Of a stretch of 64,000 nucleotides of DNA, positions 42,947 to 51,779 are shown piece by piece (position 1 is the stretch's first letter; each line of letters starts with the position of its first letter). Made by a program: the position numbers and the translations under genes. The stretch is from Periplaneta americana (taxonomy: Eukaryota > Arthropoda > Insecta > Blattodea > Blattidae), in the NCBI RefSeq assembly GCF_040183065.1, contig NW_027185566.1, positions 884,501 to 948,500 of the forward strand. Reading direction: 5' to 3'. The notes beneath the pieces were generated by a model that saw nothing but the letters and a program-made list of their open reading frames with translations, made no database searches and had not been told where the DNA came from.

Positions 42947-45007
42947 CTACAAATTCACCAAATACCCAAGTTGATCAACCCCATGTAAAGATCTATACTC
43001 TACATGTAAAACTACATTAGCCCAATATCCACTTAAAACACTGTTGACTGGTGGATTGGTGTAACTTAACGTGTAGAACAATGGACTTTTCCTTTTTATA
43101 ATACTTAACACATCAAAAATATTATTAGACTTCGTGAAAGAAAAATATTCTCCACCCGACTTTCTTGCTAAAAATCGGAGAGACTTTTCCTTCAAATCTT
43201 TCACATCTAAGTTTAAGTTAACTACATAAATAGGGACACCAATACGTTCTGAGTGATTGGCAAGCACCTCCTCCGAATATTTTTTAAATGTCGTCTCACT
43301 ATTGTTATCAATAGTAAGAATGGCATTATAACTGTCATTAAATTCATTAGAATCTAATGCCTCATAAAGAGCTTGGTCTAAAACATCATCTGAAACTAAA
43401 AGTTTATCTGTGTACCACTCATATTTGGAAATAGCGTTCTTGAGTGCGAGTTTACTTTGAGAAAAATCAATAATCACTTTTTGTTCTTTGTTATATGTCA
43501 TAATACGAATTTTATCGTCAGGTTTTTTAGAATCAATAATCTTAAAAAGATATTGCAATATCTTTTCTCTCTCTGAAAAAGTATCTGGAGTGGCACGAAC
43601 CAAAATAGTCAATGACGTTCTTTTATTGGTAGGCACAAGAGGAGAAAGTTGAACCTCACCCATTTTGTATCCATCTTGAGTTACCGTAACATTTGAACTA
43701 TTGAGTCCCTTGATATCTTCACCATGAGTATCGCGGATACGAAGTTTCATTACTACCTTAGGATATCCTGAAGTGGTAACGAACTGCGTTCTCACATTAA
43801 GAGAAGAAATTTTATTGGTATCTTGAGTATAAGCAATAACCGTTGGATTACTCACTTCTGATAAAAATAAGATACCGTTTCTATCTATAAAAGCGGAACT
43901 TAAACGCTGAAGCCCCTGTGTAGGAGTTTGTAACAAAGAAAAAGTGTTATTGTCTGCGTTTAATCTGAATAACCCACTATCTTGATCTACTACATAAAAT
44001 TGAGATTGAAACACAAAAGCCTGTATAGGAGATTGTATATCAGATGATGTAATTTGCCTGATATAGTTTCCTTCTAAATCAAAAATTTGGATACGACTGT
44101 TCATCCTATCCAAAACCCATACTTGATGATTATAAACGGCTATACCCGTTGGTATATTAAACTCTCCTTGTCCATGCCCTCGCTTACCAAACTCTCCAAT
44201 AAAATAAGGTTTAGGGGATATCTGAAAAATCTGAACTCGATTATTGCCTTGATCCACAACATAGAGCCTGTCATCAGCAAAAGCTAAACCTACAGGTCCT
44301 GCTAGCTTCCCTGCTTCAAATCCAAAACCTCCAAATTCATACAAAAATTTATACGAATTTTCCATATCGTACACACGAACACTGTTAGAGCCAAAAGCAG
44401 AAATAAAAAGTAAATTTTCATGGAATGCAATATTGGTGGGCTGTAATAAGTTTTCCTTGATCAAGTGAATTTTTCTTAAGTTGGCGTCATATATATTAAT
44501 CCGCCCTTTATAAAAATCTGAAATATACAAATTGTTGTTGTTGTCAATAGCAACGCAAGACGGATTAGACATAGTGTTAATCATTCTTAGGAATGCAAAT
44601 TGAGTACCACTCTTGTCTACTTCAAGAGAAGATTTAAATCCTTCCACATAGAGGTTTTCCAACTCCTGTTGTAAAAAAAGACCTTGTTTGTTCTTACTGT
44701 CTTTTAACAAGGCTTCCCAAGTTACAATAGCAAGATCCGTATAACCAGCCATCAAATAAGAACGACCTAACCAGTACTGAGCAAGATCATTTTTCGGATA
44801 AATAGAAATCGCCGTTCTGAAAAAAGAAATAGCGGCTTCATACGCCATATTGTTGTAGTAATAATAGCCTTTTTTGAACTCTTCCTGTGAATCGTTTATC
44901 TGTTTGGCAGAAGCATACTCTAGCCTAATATCCTCTTGCGAAAATACAAAACTACTTGAAACCCCAAACATCATGAGTAAGAAAAAAAGAGATAATATTC
45001 CCCTCAC
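42947..45007 (-). CDS. Secreted TPR-NHL-VWA multidomain protein
   Basis: About 686 residues. Signal peptide (RGILSLFFLLMMFGVSSSFVFSQ), two to three TPRs (about 45-130), then NHL/six-bladed propeller repeats (about 140-400; PSCVAIDNNNNLYISDFYKGRI, GLAFADDRLYVVDQGNNRVQIF, IPTGIAVYNHQVWVLDRMNSRIQIF), then a VWA-like domain (about 430-686; TSLTILVRATPD, SYNAILTIDNNSE, IGVPIYVVNLNLD) with a degenerate metal site. GTG at 45007 is chosen because AGGTGG lies five bases upstream; GTG at 45016 is the longer option. It lies between a four-helix membrane protein and the sigma/anti-sigma pair and may sense envelope state. Function unknown. Confidence 0.72.
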   Translation of the reverse strand: MRGILSLFFLLMMFGVSSSFVFSQEDIRLEYASAKQINDSQEEFKKGYYYYNNMAYEAAISFFRTAISIYPKNDLAQYWLGRSYLMAGYTDLAIVTWEALLKDSKNKQGLFLQQELENLYVEGFKSSLEVDKSGTQFAFLRMINTMSNPSCVAIDNNNNLYISDFYKGRINIYDANLRKIHLIKENLLQPTNIAFHENLLFISAFGSNSVRVYDMENSYKFLYEFGGFGFEAGKLAGPVGLAFADDRLYVVDQGNNRVQIFQISPKPYFIGEFGKRGHGQGEFNIPTGIAVYNHQVWVLDRMNSRIQIFDLEGNYIRQITSSDIQSPIQAFVFQSQFYVVDQDSGLFRLNADNNTFSLLQTPTQGLQRLSSAFIDRNGILFLSEVSNPTVIAYTQDTNKISSLNVRTQFVTTSGYPKVVMKLRIRDTHGEDIKGLNSSNVTVTQDGYKMGEVQLSPLVPTNKRTSLTILVRATPDTFSEREKILQYLFKIIDSKKPDDKIRIMTYNKEQKVIIDFSQSKLALKNAISKYEWYTDKLLVSDDVLDQALYEALDSNEFNDSYNAILTIDNNSETTFKKYSEEVLANHSERIGVPIYVVNLNLDVKDLKEKSLRFLARKSGGEYFSFTKSNNIFDVLSIIKRKSPLFYTLSYTNPPVNSVLSGYWANVVLHVEYRSLHGVDQLGYLVNL

Positions 45008-45022
45008 CGAATCCACCTTGTA

Positions 45023-45502
45023 CTAAAATATAATACTACTTCCTAAAATCAAATGCAAAAAACCAAAAAAGATAGTTGCCAACCCTATCCAAAAACTATA
45101 TTTATTGATAAAGTCAATCAATTTTCTTGAAAAGGATTGATCTTTAAAGTTAAAAAATCCTAAAACATGATTATTCATAGCCAAACTAGCAACAATCAAA
45201 CAAATTGCCGGTATCAAGTCTCCCAAAAACCTTTGTGTAACAGCCTGTGTATGTGCTACAGGTGCATTTACTACTTGTAATGTAGGTGTAGGAGCAATAA
45301 AAATAATAATACCTATAACAAAACCAATAATTCCCATAACTGTTTTAGATTTATTAAGCCAATTAATCACAGAGGACAGAGTTCCTTCTCCTTCTTTTGT
45401 CAAATCGTGATCAGAATAACGAAAAAAATATTTAACCATTTGCTCAAAAGAAATTGCCAACCCAATATAAATCCCCAATAATCCAACAATAATTTGTAAC
45501 AT
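45023..45502 (-). CDS. Small four-helix membrane protein of unknown function
   Basis: 159 residues with four hydrophobic segments (LQIIVGLLGIYIGLAISF; VMGIIGFVIGIIIFIAP; DLIPAICLIVASLAMNN; FWIGLATIFFGFLHLILGSSI). Not recognised. The ATG at 45502 has GGAGG five bases upstream; a GTG four codons earlier is less likely. First gene of the unit that continues with the TPR-NHL-VWA and sigma genes, 15 bases before the next start. Confidence 0.65.
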   Translation of the reverse strand: MLQIIVGLLGIYIGLAISFEQMVKYFFRYSDHDLTKEGEGTLSSVINWLNKSKTVMGIIGFVIGIIIFIAPTPTLQVVNAPVAHTQAVTQRFLGDLIPAICLIVASLAMNNHVLGFFNFKDQSFSRKLIDFINKYSFWIGLATIFFGFLHLILGSSIIF

Positions 45503-45532
45503 GGCTTCCTCCACAGGACTTAATTTAACTTA

Positions 45533-45561
45533 AATTTATATATAAAGGTATACCCTAACAA
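45533..45561 (-). promoter_or_regulatory. Possible promoter of the membrane protein-sigma factor operon
   Basis: Minus-strand TTGTTA (45556-45561), a 17-base spacer and TAAATT (45533-45538), 30 bases before the first start. Moderate match only. Confidence 0.3.
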
Positions 45562-45574
45562 ATAATTTGTGGAA

Positions 45575-48166
45575 TTAATCTTCCATTTCTCTTAAAATAT
45601 TTCTCATTTCTTCTAGATATTTTGTTTCATCCACTTCTGCGGGACTTCCTGTTTGTACATACTCCAAATATTCACTAGAAATTTCTTCTAAAAAACGAGA
45701 AGACTTTTGCTCTCTTTCTTCCCTTTGAATTTTTCTGTACTGAGAATAGCTCAGAAATAAAAAATCTTTAGCACGGGTCAATGCTACATAAGCCAGTCTC
45801 CTTTCTTCTTGTATACCTATTTCTCCGTCTTGTGTGGATCTCTCATGTGGAAAAATTCCTTCTTGAAATCCTGGAATAAACACCGCCTGAAATTCCAACC
45901 CTTTGGCAGAATGGATGGTAATCAACAAAACTTTTTGTTCTTCTTCTTTCACCTCATCCTCTTTGAGTTGAGACAAAACTGTCTCCTGTAAATAAAGAGA
46001 AAGAGGATATAGTCCTTCTTTCTGCTGAAAATGATACTTTCGCTCTTTTCTAAAAATATCTGTTTGAATATCTACTAAAGAATGGAGTCTATATGTGGCT
46101 TCATCTTTGTAAACTCTTTGAATTTCTTCTTGTAACCCAAAACTCTGATATAAATTTTGTACCACTTGGCTGAGTGGGGTATTTTCCAGTTGTTTAACCA
46201 TATCCCAGTATGTATTGGAAAATACTTCCAATTTATGGATAGTAGAAACAGATAGACCCGAAATTTGAGATGCAAATGTACAGGCTTTTAACAAACTTAA
46301 CTGTTGCTCTTGAGCATATTGTGTCAGTGTATCTATAGTTTTTTCACCCACTCCCCGTTTAGGAAAGTTAATAACTCTATAAAAAGCTTGATTATCGTAT
46401 GGATTATAAAGCAATCTGAGATAAGCAAAAACTATTTTAACTTCTGCTCTATCAAAAAAAGAAAACCCTCCGATGATGTGGTACTGAATATTTTCCTGTC
46501 TTAATGCCTTTTCTATCGTTCGCATTTGTGCATTAGTACGGCACAATATGGCTTGATGATTATACGGAACTCCTCTGTCAATTCGATTGGTAAAAATTTC
46601 TGTAGCAATCCATTGTGCCTCATCTTCTGGGTCATATGCTTCATAAACAAAAACCCTTTCTCCCTCTTTAGCATGTCTTCCGCTCAAAACTTTTTTAGCA
46701 TGTCTACTAGGATTGTGAGCAATCAGAGACATTGCAGAATTGAGAATCACTGGAGCATTTCGGTAGTTATAATTGAGTAAAATCCTTTGAGCTCCTACAA
46801 AATCCTTTTCAAACGAGAGAATATTAGCAATATCTGCTCCTCTAAAAGCATAAATAGATTGATCATCATCTCCAACGGCACAAATATTCCCAGTACCTAA
46901 ACTCAGTATTTTCATAAATTGATACTGAGAGTGATTGGTATCTTGATATTCATCCACCAAAATATATTGGTATACAGAACTCCATACTTTTTTTCTATCT
47001 GGGTTTTCAAAAAATAAACAGAGCGGCTGAAAAATCAAATCATCAAAATCAAAAGCATTGTTTTGTTTAAGTTTATTTTGGTAAAGCTGATAGATCTCTT
47101 GGAGTGGCGTATGTTTTTCTGCTATTTCTTCGGGTTTTTGAAGCTGATTTTTTTTGGAACTAATAAAAACACCAAGATATTTTAGAGAATATTCTTCTTC
47201 GGAATAACGAAGTTCCAAAAGACTTTCCTTCAACAAAGCCTCCCGTTCTGAATCTGAGAAAACAGAAAATTCTGCAGTGTAACCCAAATATTTATATTCC
47301 TGTTTTAAAATTTGCAGACCTAAAGAATGAAAAGTAGAAATAGTAAGACTTTTGGATAAATTTTTTCCGATAAGACCCGTAATCCTCTCTTTCATTTCTT
47401 TAGCCGCCTTATTAGTAAAAGTAACCGCTAAAATATCTTGGGCAGAGTAACCCAAAGAGGAAATCAGGTATGCAATTTTATAAGTAATCACTCTGGTCTT
47501 TCCAGAACCTGCACCAGCCAAAACGAGTAAAGCGCCATCATTATACTGTACTGCTTGTTTTTGGGAATCATTCAAATCGTCTAAATCCATATAAATAGTC
47601 GATCTTTGTTTTAACGCAGGAGCAATCTGTTGAAAAATTTGATAGAGGCTTTCCAAAGCTTTATCAGTTCCTAAATTGATACGTTTTGGATTGAAAAATG
47701 AAATAACAGTCGATTTTTTGTAGTTGGGTGGAGATTGAGTTTTACCACTAAAATACTGTTGAACCATAAAAAGAAGATCCATTGGTTGAGACTTAAAATA
47801 CCCAAAAAAATCTGAAGATTGGTGATCTATAAAAAAAGCTTCCAAAAAAGAAGCAACAAATGGAGCATTATAACCTACTAATATAAAGCGATCTTCCGCA
47901 TTGTCTTTCACCAAAAAGTCTTGCAAAAAATCTTTAAAATGCTCTAATTCTCTCTTACCATCAGGAAACTCTAACACCTCATCAAGAGTCCAACCGTTTA
48001 AACTTAGAGCAGAACGATCACTTTGATGCACACTCAAAGGTCTTGCCCTAAAACTATACTCTGCCTCTCGAATTCCGCCTATTTCTACAATGGCAACCAA
48101 CTCTACCAAAGCATGAAGACTCGGATCTAACCCCGTAGTCTTCACATCCACAAATAAATATTTCAT
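45575..48166 (-). CDS. PcrA/UvrD-type helicase fused to a degenerate DnaQ-like exonuclease domain
   Basis: 863 residues. The C-terminal about 670 residues are a complete SF1A helicase: LNDSQKQAV, Walker A GAGSGKT (218-224), VTFTNKAAKEM, DEYQDTN, GDDDQSIYAFRGAD, LNYNYRN, IHSAKGLEFQ, RRLAYVALTRAK. Residues 1-190 follow the DnaQ/DEDDh fold (FVDVKTTGLDP; LVGYNAPFVASFLEAFF; DKALESLYQIF), but of the five active-site residues only D7 remains: E is K9, D is V104, H is D168, D is S173. The domain is probably a non-catalytic binding module. The role of the helicase is DNA repair and replication restart by family. Weak Shine-Dalgarno; separate from rplS by 40 bases. Confidence 0.9.
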   Translation of the reverse strand: MKYLFVDVKTTGLDPSLHALVELVAIVEIGGIREAEYSFRARPLSVHQSDRSALSLNGWTLDEVLEFPDGKRELEHFKDFLQDFLVKDNAEDRFILVGYNAPFVASFLEAFFIDHQSSDFFGYFKSQPMDLLFMVQQYFSGKTQSPPNYKKSTVISFFNPKRINLGTDKALESLYQIFQQIAPALKQRSTIYMDLDDLNDSQKQAVQYNDGALLVLAGAGSGKTRVITYKIAYLISSLGYSAQDILAVTFTNKAAKEMKERITGLIGKNLSKSLTISTFHSLGLQILKQEYKYLGYTAEFSVFSDSEREALLKESLLELRYSEEEYSLKYLGVFISSKKNQLQKPEEIAEKHTPLQEIYQLYQNKLKQNNAFDFDDLIFQPLCLFFENPDRKKVWSSVYQYILVDEYQDTNHSQYQFMKILSLGTGNICAVGDDDQSIYAFRGADIANILSFEKDFVGAQRILLNYNYRNAPVILNSAMSLIAHNPSRHAKKVLSGRHAKEGERVFVYEAYDPEDEAQWIATEIFTNRIDRGVPYNHQAILCRTNAQMRTIEKALRQENIQYHIIGGFSFFDRAEVKIVFAYLRLLYNPYDNQAFYRVINFPKRGVGEKTIDTLTQYAQEQQLSLLKACTFASQISGLSVSTIHKLEVFSNTYWDMVKQLENTPLSQVVQNLYQSFGLQEEIQRVYKDEATYRLHSLVDIQTDIFRKERKYHFQQKEGLYPLSLYLQETVLSQLKEDEVKEEEQKVLLITIHSAKGLEFQAVFIPGFQEGIFPHERSTQDGEIGIQEERRLAYVALTRAKDFLFLSYSQYRKIQREEREQKSSRFLEEISSEYLEYVQTGSPAEVDETKYLEEMRNILREMED

Positions 48167-48206
48167 AATTTAACCCAACCTTGAGAATAAGGTGGACAAC
48201 TAGTAA

Positions 48207-48572
48207 CTAGACCTGTGCTCTTACTGTTTTGACATTTTCTAACTGAGCTTGTTTACCAATACGATCTCTCAAATAAAAAAGTTTTGCCCTTCTGGCTTTA
48301 CCTTGTTTGACAAATTCAATTTTTGCAATAGATGGACTATGCAAAGGAAAAGTTCTTTCTACACCAATCTGACCCACAAGTTTTCTCACTTTAATCATTC
48401 TTTGTGTTCCTGAACCATGCATATCAATAACTGTCCCTTGAAACTGTTGAATACGCTCTCTTTTCCCTTCAACAATCTTAAAGTGAACATTCACTACAGA
48501 TCCAACTTTAAAATTTTCTTCTGTTTTCAAGTGTTCTTTTTGAACATTTGCCAAAATCTCACCGATATTCAT
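48207..48572 (-). CDS. rplS: 50S ribosomal protein L19
   Basis: 121 residues, standard length. Contains FKVGSVVNVHFKIVEGKRER, QFQGTVIDMHGSG, GVERTFPLHSPSIAKIEF and RRAKLFYLRDRIGKQA. GAGGAG precedes the ATG. It overlaps trmD by 14 bases; end of the rimM-trmD-rplS unit. Confidence 0.97.
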   Translation of the reverse strand: MNIGEILANVQKEHLKTEENFKVGSVVNVHFKIVEGKRERIQQFQGTVIDMHGSGTQRMIKVRKLVGQIGVERTFPLHSPSIAKIEFVKQGKARRAKLFYLRDRIGKQAQLENVKTVRAQV

Positions 48573-49305
48573 TCCATAACTCCTCTATGACTTCTTTTAA
48601 TATTTTATTATTAATAGTGTTTAAATTTACCTTTTTTAATAGCTCAGGTCTACTTTTTATTGAATTTTTTAAAGAATTTTTTATTTTCCACTCCTGGATT
48701 TGTTGATGATGCCCACTCAGTAATACTTTTGGAACTTTTTCTCCTCTAAATTCAAATGGACGAGTATATTGGTCATGCTCTAAAAGTCCATTAGAAAAAC
48801 TCTCCTCCACAACACTCTGATCATCATCACAAGTGCCTTTTTGTAAACGAATCAGCGAATCCAAAAGAGCCATAGCAGGAATTTCTCCATTAGTGAGGAT
48901 ATAATCTCCCATACTGATAACTTTAGGTTGGATAATTTTCTGAATTCTTGCATCGAAACCTTCATACCGTCCACAAACCATAGCTATTTTTTTGTGTTTA
49001 GCCAAATCTAAAGCTAAATCCTGATGATAAAGTTCCCCTTTGGGATCTAACATAATAATGGTAGTTTCCCGATCGGCATTTTTTTCAATCGCCTCTATCA
49101 AAACATCTGGCTTTAACAAAAGACCTGGACCTCCACCATAGAGAGTATCATCCACTTTTTGATGTTTGTCTTTCGCATAATCTCGGATTTGGATTGTTTG
49201 TACTTCTAAAATATTTTGCTCTACACCTCTCTTGTAATGAGGAGAAAAACTAAGATAACTTTGTATAAAAGAAGGGAAAAGAGTAAGAATTTTATAGGAA
49301 ACCAT
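48559..49305 (-). CDS. trmD: tRNA (guanine-37-N1)-methyltransferase
   Basis: SPOUT enzyme making m1G37 in tRNAs. 248 residues. LTLFPSFIQSYLSFS, DDTLYGGGPGLLLKPDVL, VCGRYEGFDARI, SMGDYILTNGEIPAMALLDS and the C-terminal RPFEFRGEKVPKVLLSGHH. GAGGA precedes the ATG. Overlaps rimM upstream and rplS downstream by 14 bases each. Confidence 0.96.
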   Translation of the reverse strand: MVSYKILTLFPSFIQSYLSFSPHYKRGVEQNILEVQTIQIRDYAKDKHQKVDDTLYGGGPGLLLKPDVLIEAIEKNADRETTIIMLDPKGELYHQDLALDLAKHKKIAMVCGRYEGFDARIQKIIQPKVISMGDYILTNGEIPAMALLDSLIRLQKGTCDDDQSVVEESFSNGLLEHDQYTRPFEFRGEKVPKVLLSGHHQQIQEWKIKNSLKNSIKSRPELLKKVNLNTINNKILKEVIEELWNEYR

Positions 49306-49813
49306 CTATTTCCTCAAAGACGATCTTTTTATTATTGAGATCCAAATCTTTCAAAAAAGGATCTTTCAAAGGTAAAAATAAACAACGCGTCCTGTTCTTC
49401 TCTTTTTCAAAATATTCTACTTCCACAAGATCAGGTCCAGAAAAATTATGAACAGCTATAACTCGACCCAGATAATCTTTTTGATAGAAAACTTCGCAAC
49501 CTTCTAAATCACGGTAGAAAAATTCACCTTCTTTTAAAGAAGCATAGGGGAGTTCATCAATAAAAATTTCAGCCCCCCGAGCAAAATCCAAAAAATTCCT
49601 ATCAATCTTTTCTAACTGTACCAAAAACCAGTTTTTATTCTTTTTATAACTCCCTACCTTGGTAGGCTTAACAGGAAGATATTCTTGCTTACTGTAAAGG
49701 TATAGTTGAGAATATGTGGATATTTTAAAAATACCAGAGTAAGAAAGAAAAATAAATTCTCCTTTAACACCATGAGGTTTTAAAATTTTGCCAATTGCAA
49801 TTTTTTCTTTCAT
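49292..49813 (-). CDS. rimM: 16S rRNA processing protein RimM
   Basis: Assists 30S head maturation by binding S19. 173 residues: N-terminal RimM domain (IGKILKPHGVKGEFIFLSY, LEKIDRNFLDFARGAEIFI) and C-terminal PRC-barrel-like domain (GEFFYRDLEGCEVFYQ, LVEVEY, FLPLKDPFLKDLDL). No Shine-Dalgarno is visible; TATATAA lies directly before the ATG, so a very short leader is possible. First gene of the set; rpsP, usually upstream, is absent here. Confidence 0.92.
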   Translation of the reverse strand: MKEKIAIGKILKPHGVKGEFIFLSYSGIFKISTYSQLYLYSKQEYLPVKPTKVGSYKKNKNWFLVQLEKIDRNFLDFARGAEIFIDELPYASLKEGEFFYRDLEGCEVFYQKDYLGRVIAVHNFSGPDLVEVEYFEKEKNRTRCLFLPLKDPFLKDLDLNNKKIVFEEIDGFL

Positions 49814-49875
49814 TTTTATATAAAACTCTCTTTTTATACTATATTTATATGTAACTAGTCTTGAGAAGGGAAACT

Positions 49876-51765
49876 ATGTTTCGTATATTGTTTTATAATA
49901 AATATAATATTTTTTTTGTAGTTTTTACCCTATTTTTTAGCAGTCAGTTCTTATATGCAGCTTCTGCCAAAGATTTTTTTGAACAAGCTCAGGAGCAATT
50001 TTCTAACTTCAAGTTTTTTGAAGCATCTGGTTCCTTACAAAAGGCTCTAAAAATTAATCCCTACTATACGGATGCTCAGATTTTGTTGGGGGATGCCTAT
50101 TTTGCTATGGGTAATTTTAGTGCTGCTTGGGAAACTTACATTACCGTTGAAAAAAGAGATCCCAATAACCCAGACCTGCTAATAAAACTGGCTCAAACAA
50201 AACTAGAATTAGCACAAACGAGAGAAGAAGTACTCGCTACAGAATATTATCTAAAAAAAGCCTACAAAATTGCTCCTAGAAATTCTCAAATAGCCGTAGT
50301 TTATGGTGAGTTTTATATGAGAATGAATGACTATGATAAGGCTATGGAGTATTATCAGAGTCTGGGTAGTACTGTAGACAACACAGAAATTTATATCAAT
50401 AAATCCAATATTTACCAAAAGTGGGGGCAAAATGAAAAGGCTTTAGAGGAGTTAAAAAAAGCCGAAAAACTAGACAGTAAAAACTACAATGTTCTATTAG
50501 AGATTGGGAAAATTTATAGTAAACTCAATCAGAGTTCCGAAGCCCTAGTTTATTTGAATACGGCTTATTCCTATAATCAAAAAGATAGACAAGTCCTCCA
50601 AGCACTCGCCGATCTTTACATCAAAGAAAACAATTTTGCCGATGCTAGTCATAAAATTAGTCAATTGATTTTAAACGATTCTTCTAATCCTGTTTTATAT
50701 TACAATTTAGCACTTTGTTATGAATCCTTAGGGGATTTTTCCAAGACAGTAGAAGTATTAGAGCAAGGATTACAGTTTGATTACAGTAACGAATTTCTAA
50801 GAATTAAGGCAGAAGAAGTCGCCGTTAATAAGCTCCCCATTTCCAGCCCAGAAAGAGTAAGGTTGGCCGAATTTTACAAGATACAGGCCGATAATCTGCA
50901 AAAAAACAATAGAGAACAGGAAACCCTATTTTTTCTAAAAAGAGCGTTAAGATTAGAGCCACTCAACGTCCAAACGCGTTTAAAAATTGCTGATATTTAC
51001 AGAAAAAAAGCATTTTTATATGAATATATCAAGCTTTTACAAGGCGGATTATTTTTGAACCCACAAGATATTAGACTTCGTGATCAATTAATGCTCAATC
51101 AAAAATTTGTCTTTAATAGTTTAGAAAGTAAAGAGAAACTAGAACCGCAACCTTTCATCCCACTAGAACCCATACTTAGAATTCAGGATGCAGTTGTGGA
51201 TCATAATTCTTATCGTTTTTTTGCCAGTACTGCCAAAGAAATTTTCTTGGAAAGCTTACTGAACAACCATACTCTCAACGCCTTTATTGGGGAAAATACT
51301 CCTTCTCAAGAAGCTCAATTTGATGTGCGTTTTACACTCACTCCTTATAGCAATCGGATAGAAGTTTCAGCAGAAGTTATTTACATTCCCACAGGTTCTA
51401 CATACCTAGAGTATAAAATTACAGAGTATGGAAATAACCGTATGATTCATGCATTTAAACAATTAGCGGATAGTATAGAAAAAGATATTCCTAAAGTTGC
51501 TAGAATTCTTAAAATTGATGGAAATACCGCCATCATCAATATAGGAGCACAACAAGGAATAAAACTAGGACAAAATTTGAAAATTTTGAACAATCCAGAT
51601 CTTCCTAACAAATTTTTCTCTGTAAAATCAGTTGATCATAGCTGGGAAGTTGCTTCTGCTCAAGTAGTAGAGTTGGGTGAAAATATTAGTAAAATTACAT
51701 TTAAACCACTCGATGACATCGTATTCAATATGGTGCAACAAAACCAAAGTATTATTATTGAATAA
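49876..51765 (+). CDS. Secreted TPR protein with FlgT-C-like terminal domain
   Basis: 629 residues. Signal peptide (IFFVVFTLFFSSQFLYA), then about ten TPRs (residues 25-400; TDAQILLGDAYFAMGNFSAAW, PVLYYNLALCYESLGDFSKTV). The C-terminal 80 residues include VARILKIDGNTAIINIGAQQGIKLGQNLKIL, the pattern of the FlgT C-terminal/SH3-like domain of flagellar-basal-body proteins; the preceding section resembles a periplasmic CsgG/TolB-like strand region. An envelope or flagellar scaffold is inferred. The ATG at 49876 has AAGGGA upstream (a TTG at 49861 is less likely). Divergent from rimM; ispG follows after 14 bases. Confidence 0.68.
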   Translation: MFRILFYNKYNIFFVVFTLFFSSQFLYAASAKDFFEQAQEQFSNFKFFEASGSLQKALKINPYYTDAQILLGDAYFAMGNFSAAWETYITVEKRDPNNPDLLIKLAQTKLELAQTREEVLATEYYLKKAYKIAPRNSQIAVVYGEFYMRMNDYDKAMEYYQSLGSTVDNTEIYINKSNIYQKWGQNEKALEELKKAEKLDSKNYNVLLEIGKIYSKLNQSSEALVYLNTAYSYNQKDRQVLQALADLYIKENNFADASHKISQLILNDSSNPVLYYNLALCYESLGDFSKTVEVLEQGLQFDYSNEFLRIKAEEVAVNKLPISSPERVRLAEFYKIQADNLQKNNREQETLFFLKRALRLEPLNVQTRLKIADIYRKKAFLYEYIKLLQGGLFLNPQDIRLRDQLMLNQKFVFNSLESKEKLEPQPFIPLEPILRIQDAVVDHNSYRFFASTAKEIFLESLLNNHTLNAFIGENTPSQEAQFDVRFTLTPYSNRIEVSAEVIYIPTGSTYLEYKITEYGNNRMIHAFKQLADSIEKDIPKVARILKIDGNTAIINIGAQQGIKLGQNLKILNNPDLPNKFFSVKSVDHSWEVASAQVVELGENISKITFKPLDDIVFNMVQQNQSIIIE

Positions 51766-51779
51766 ATAAGGAAATAGAA

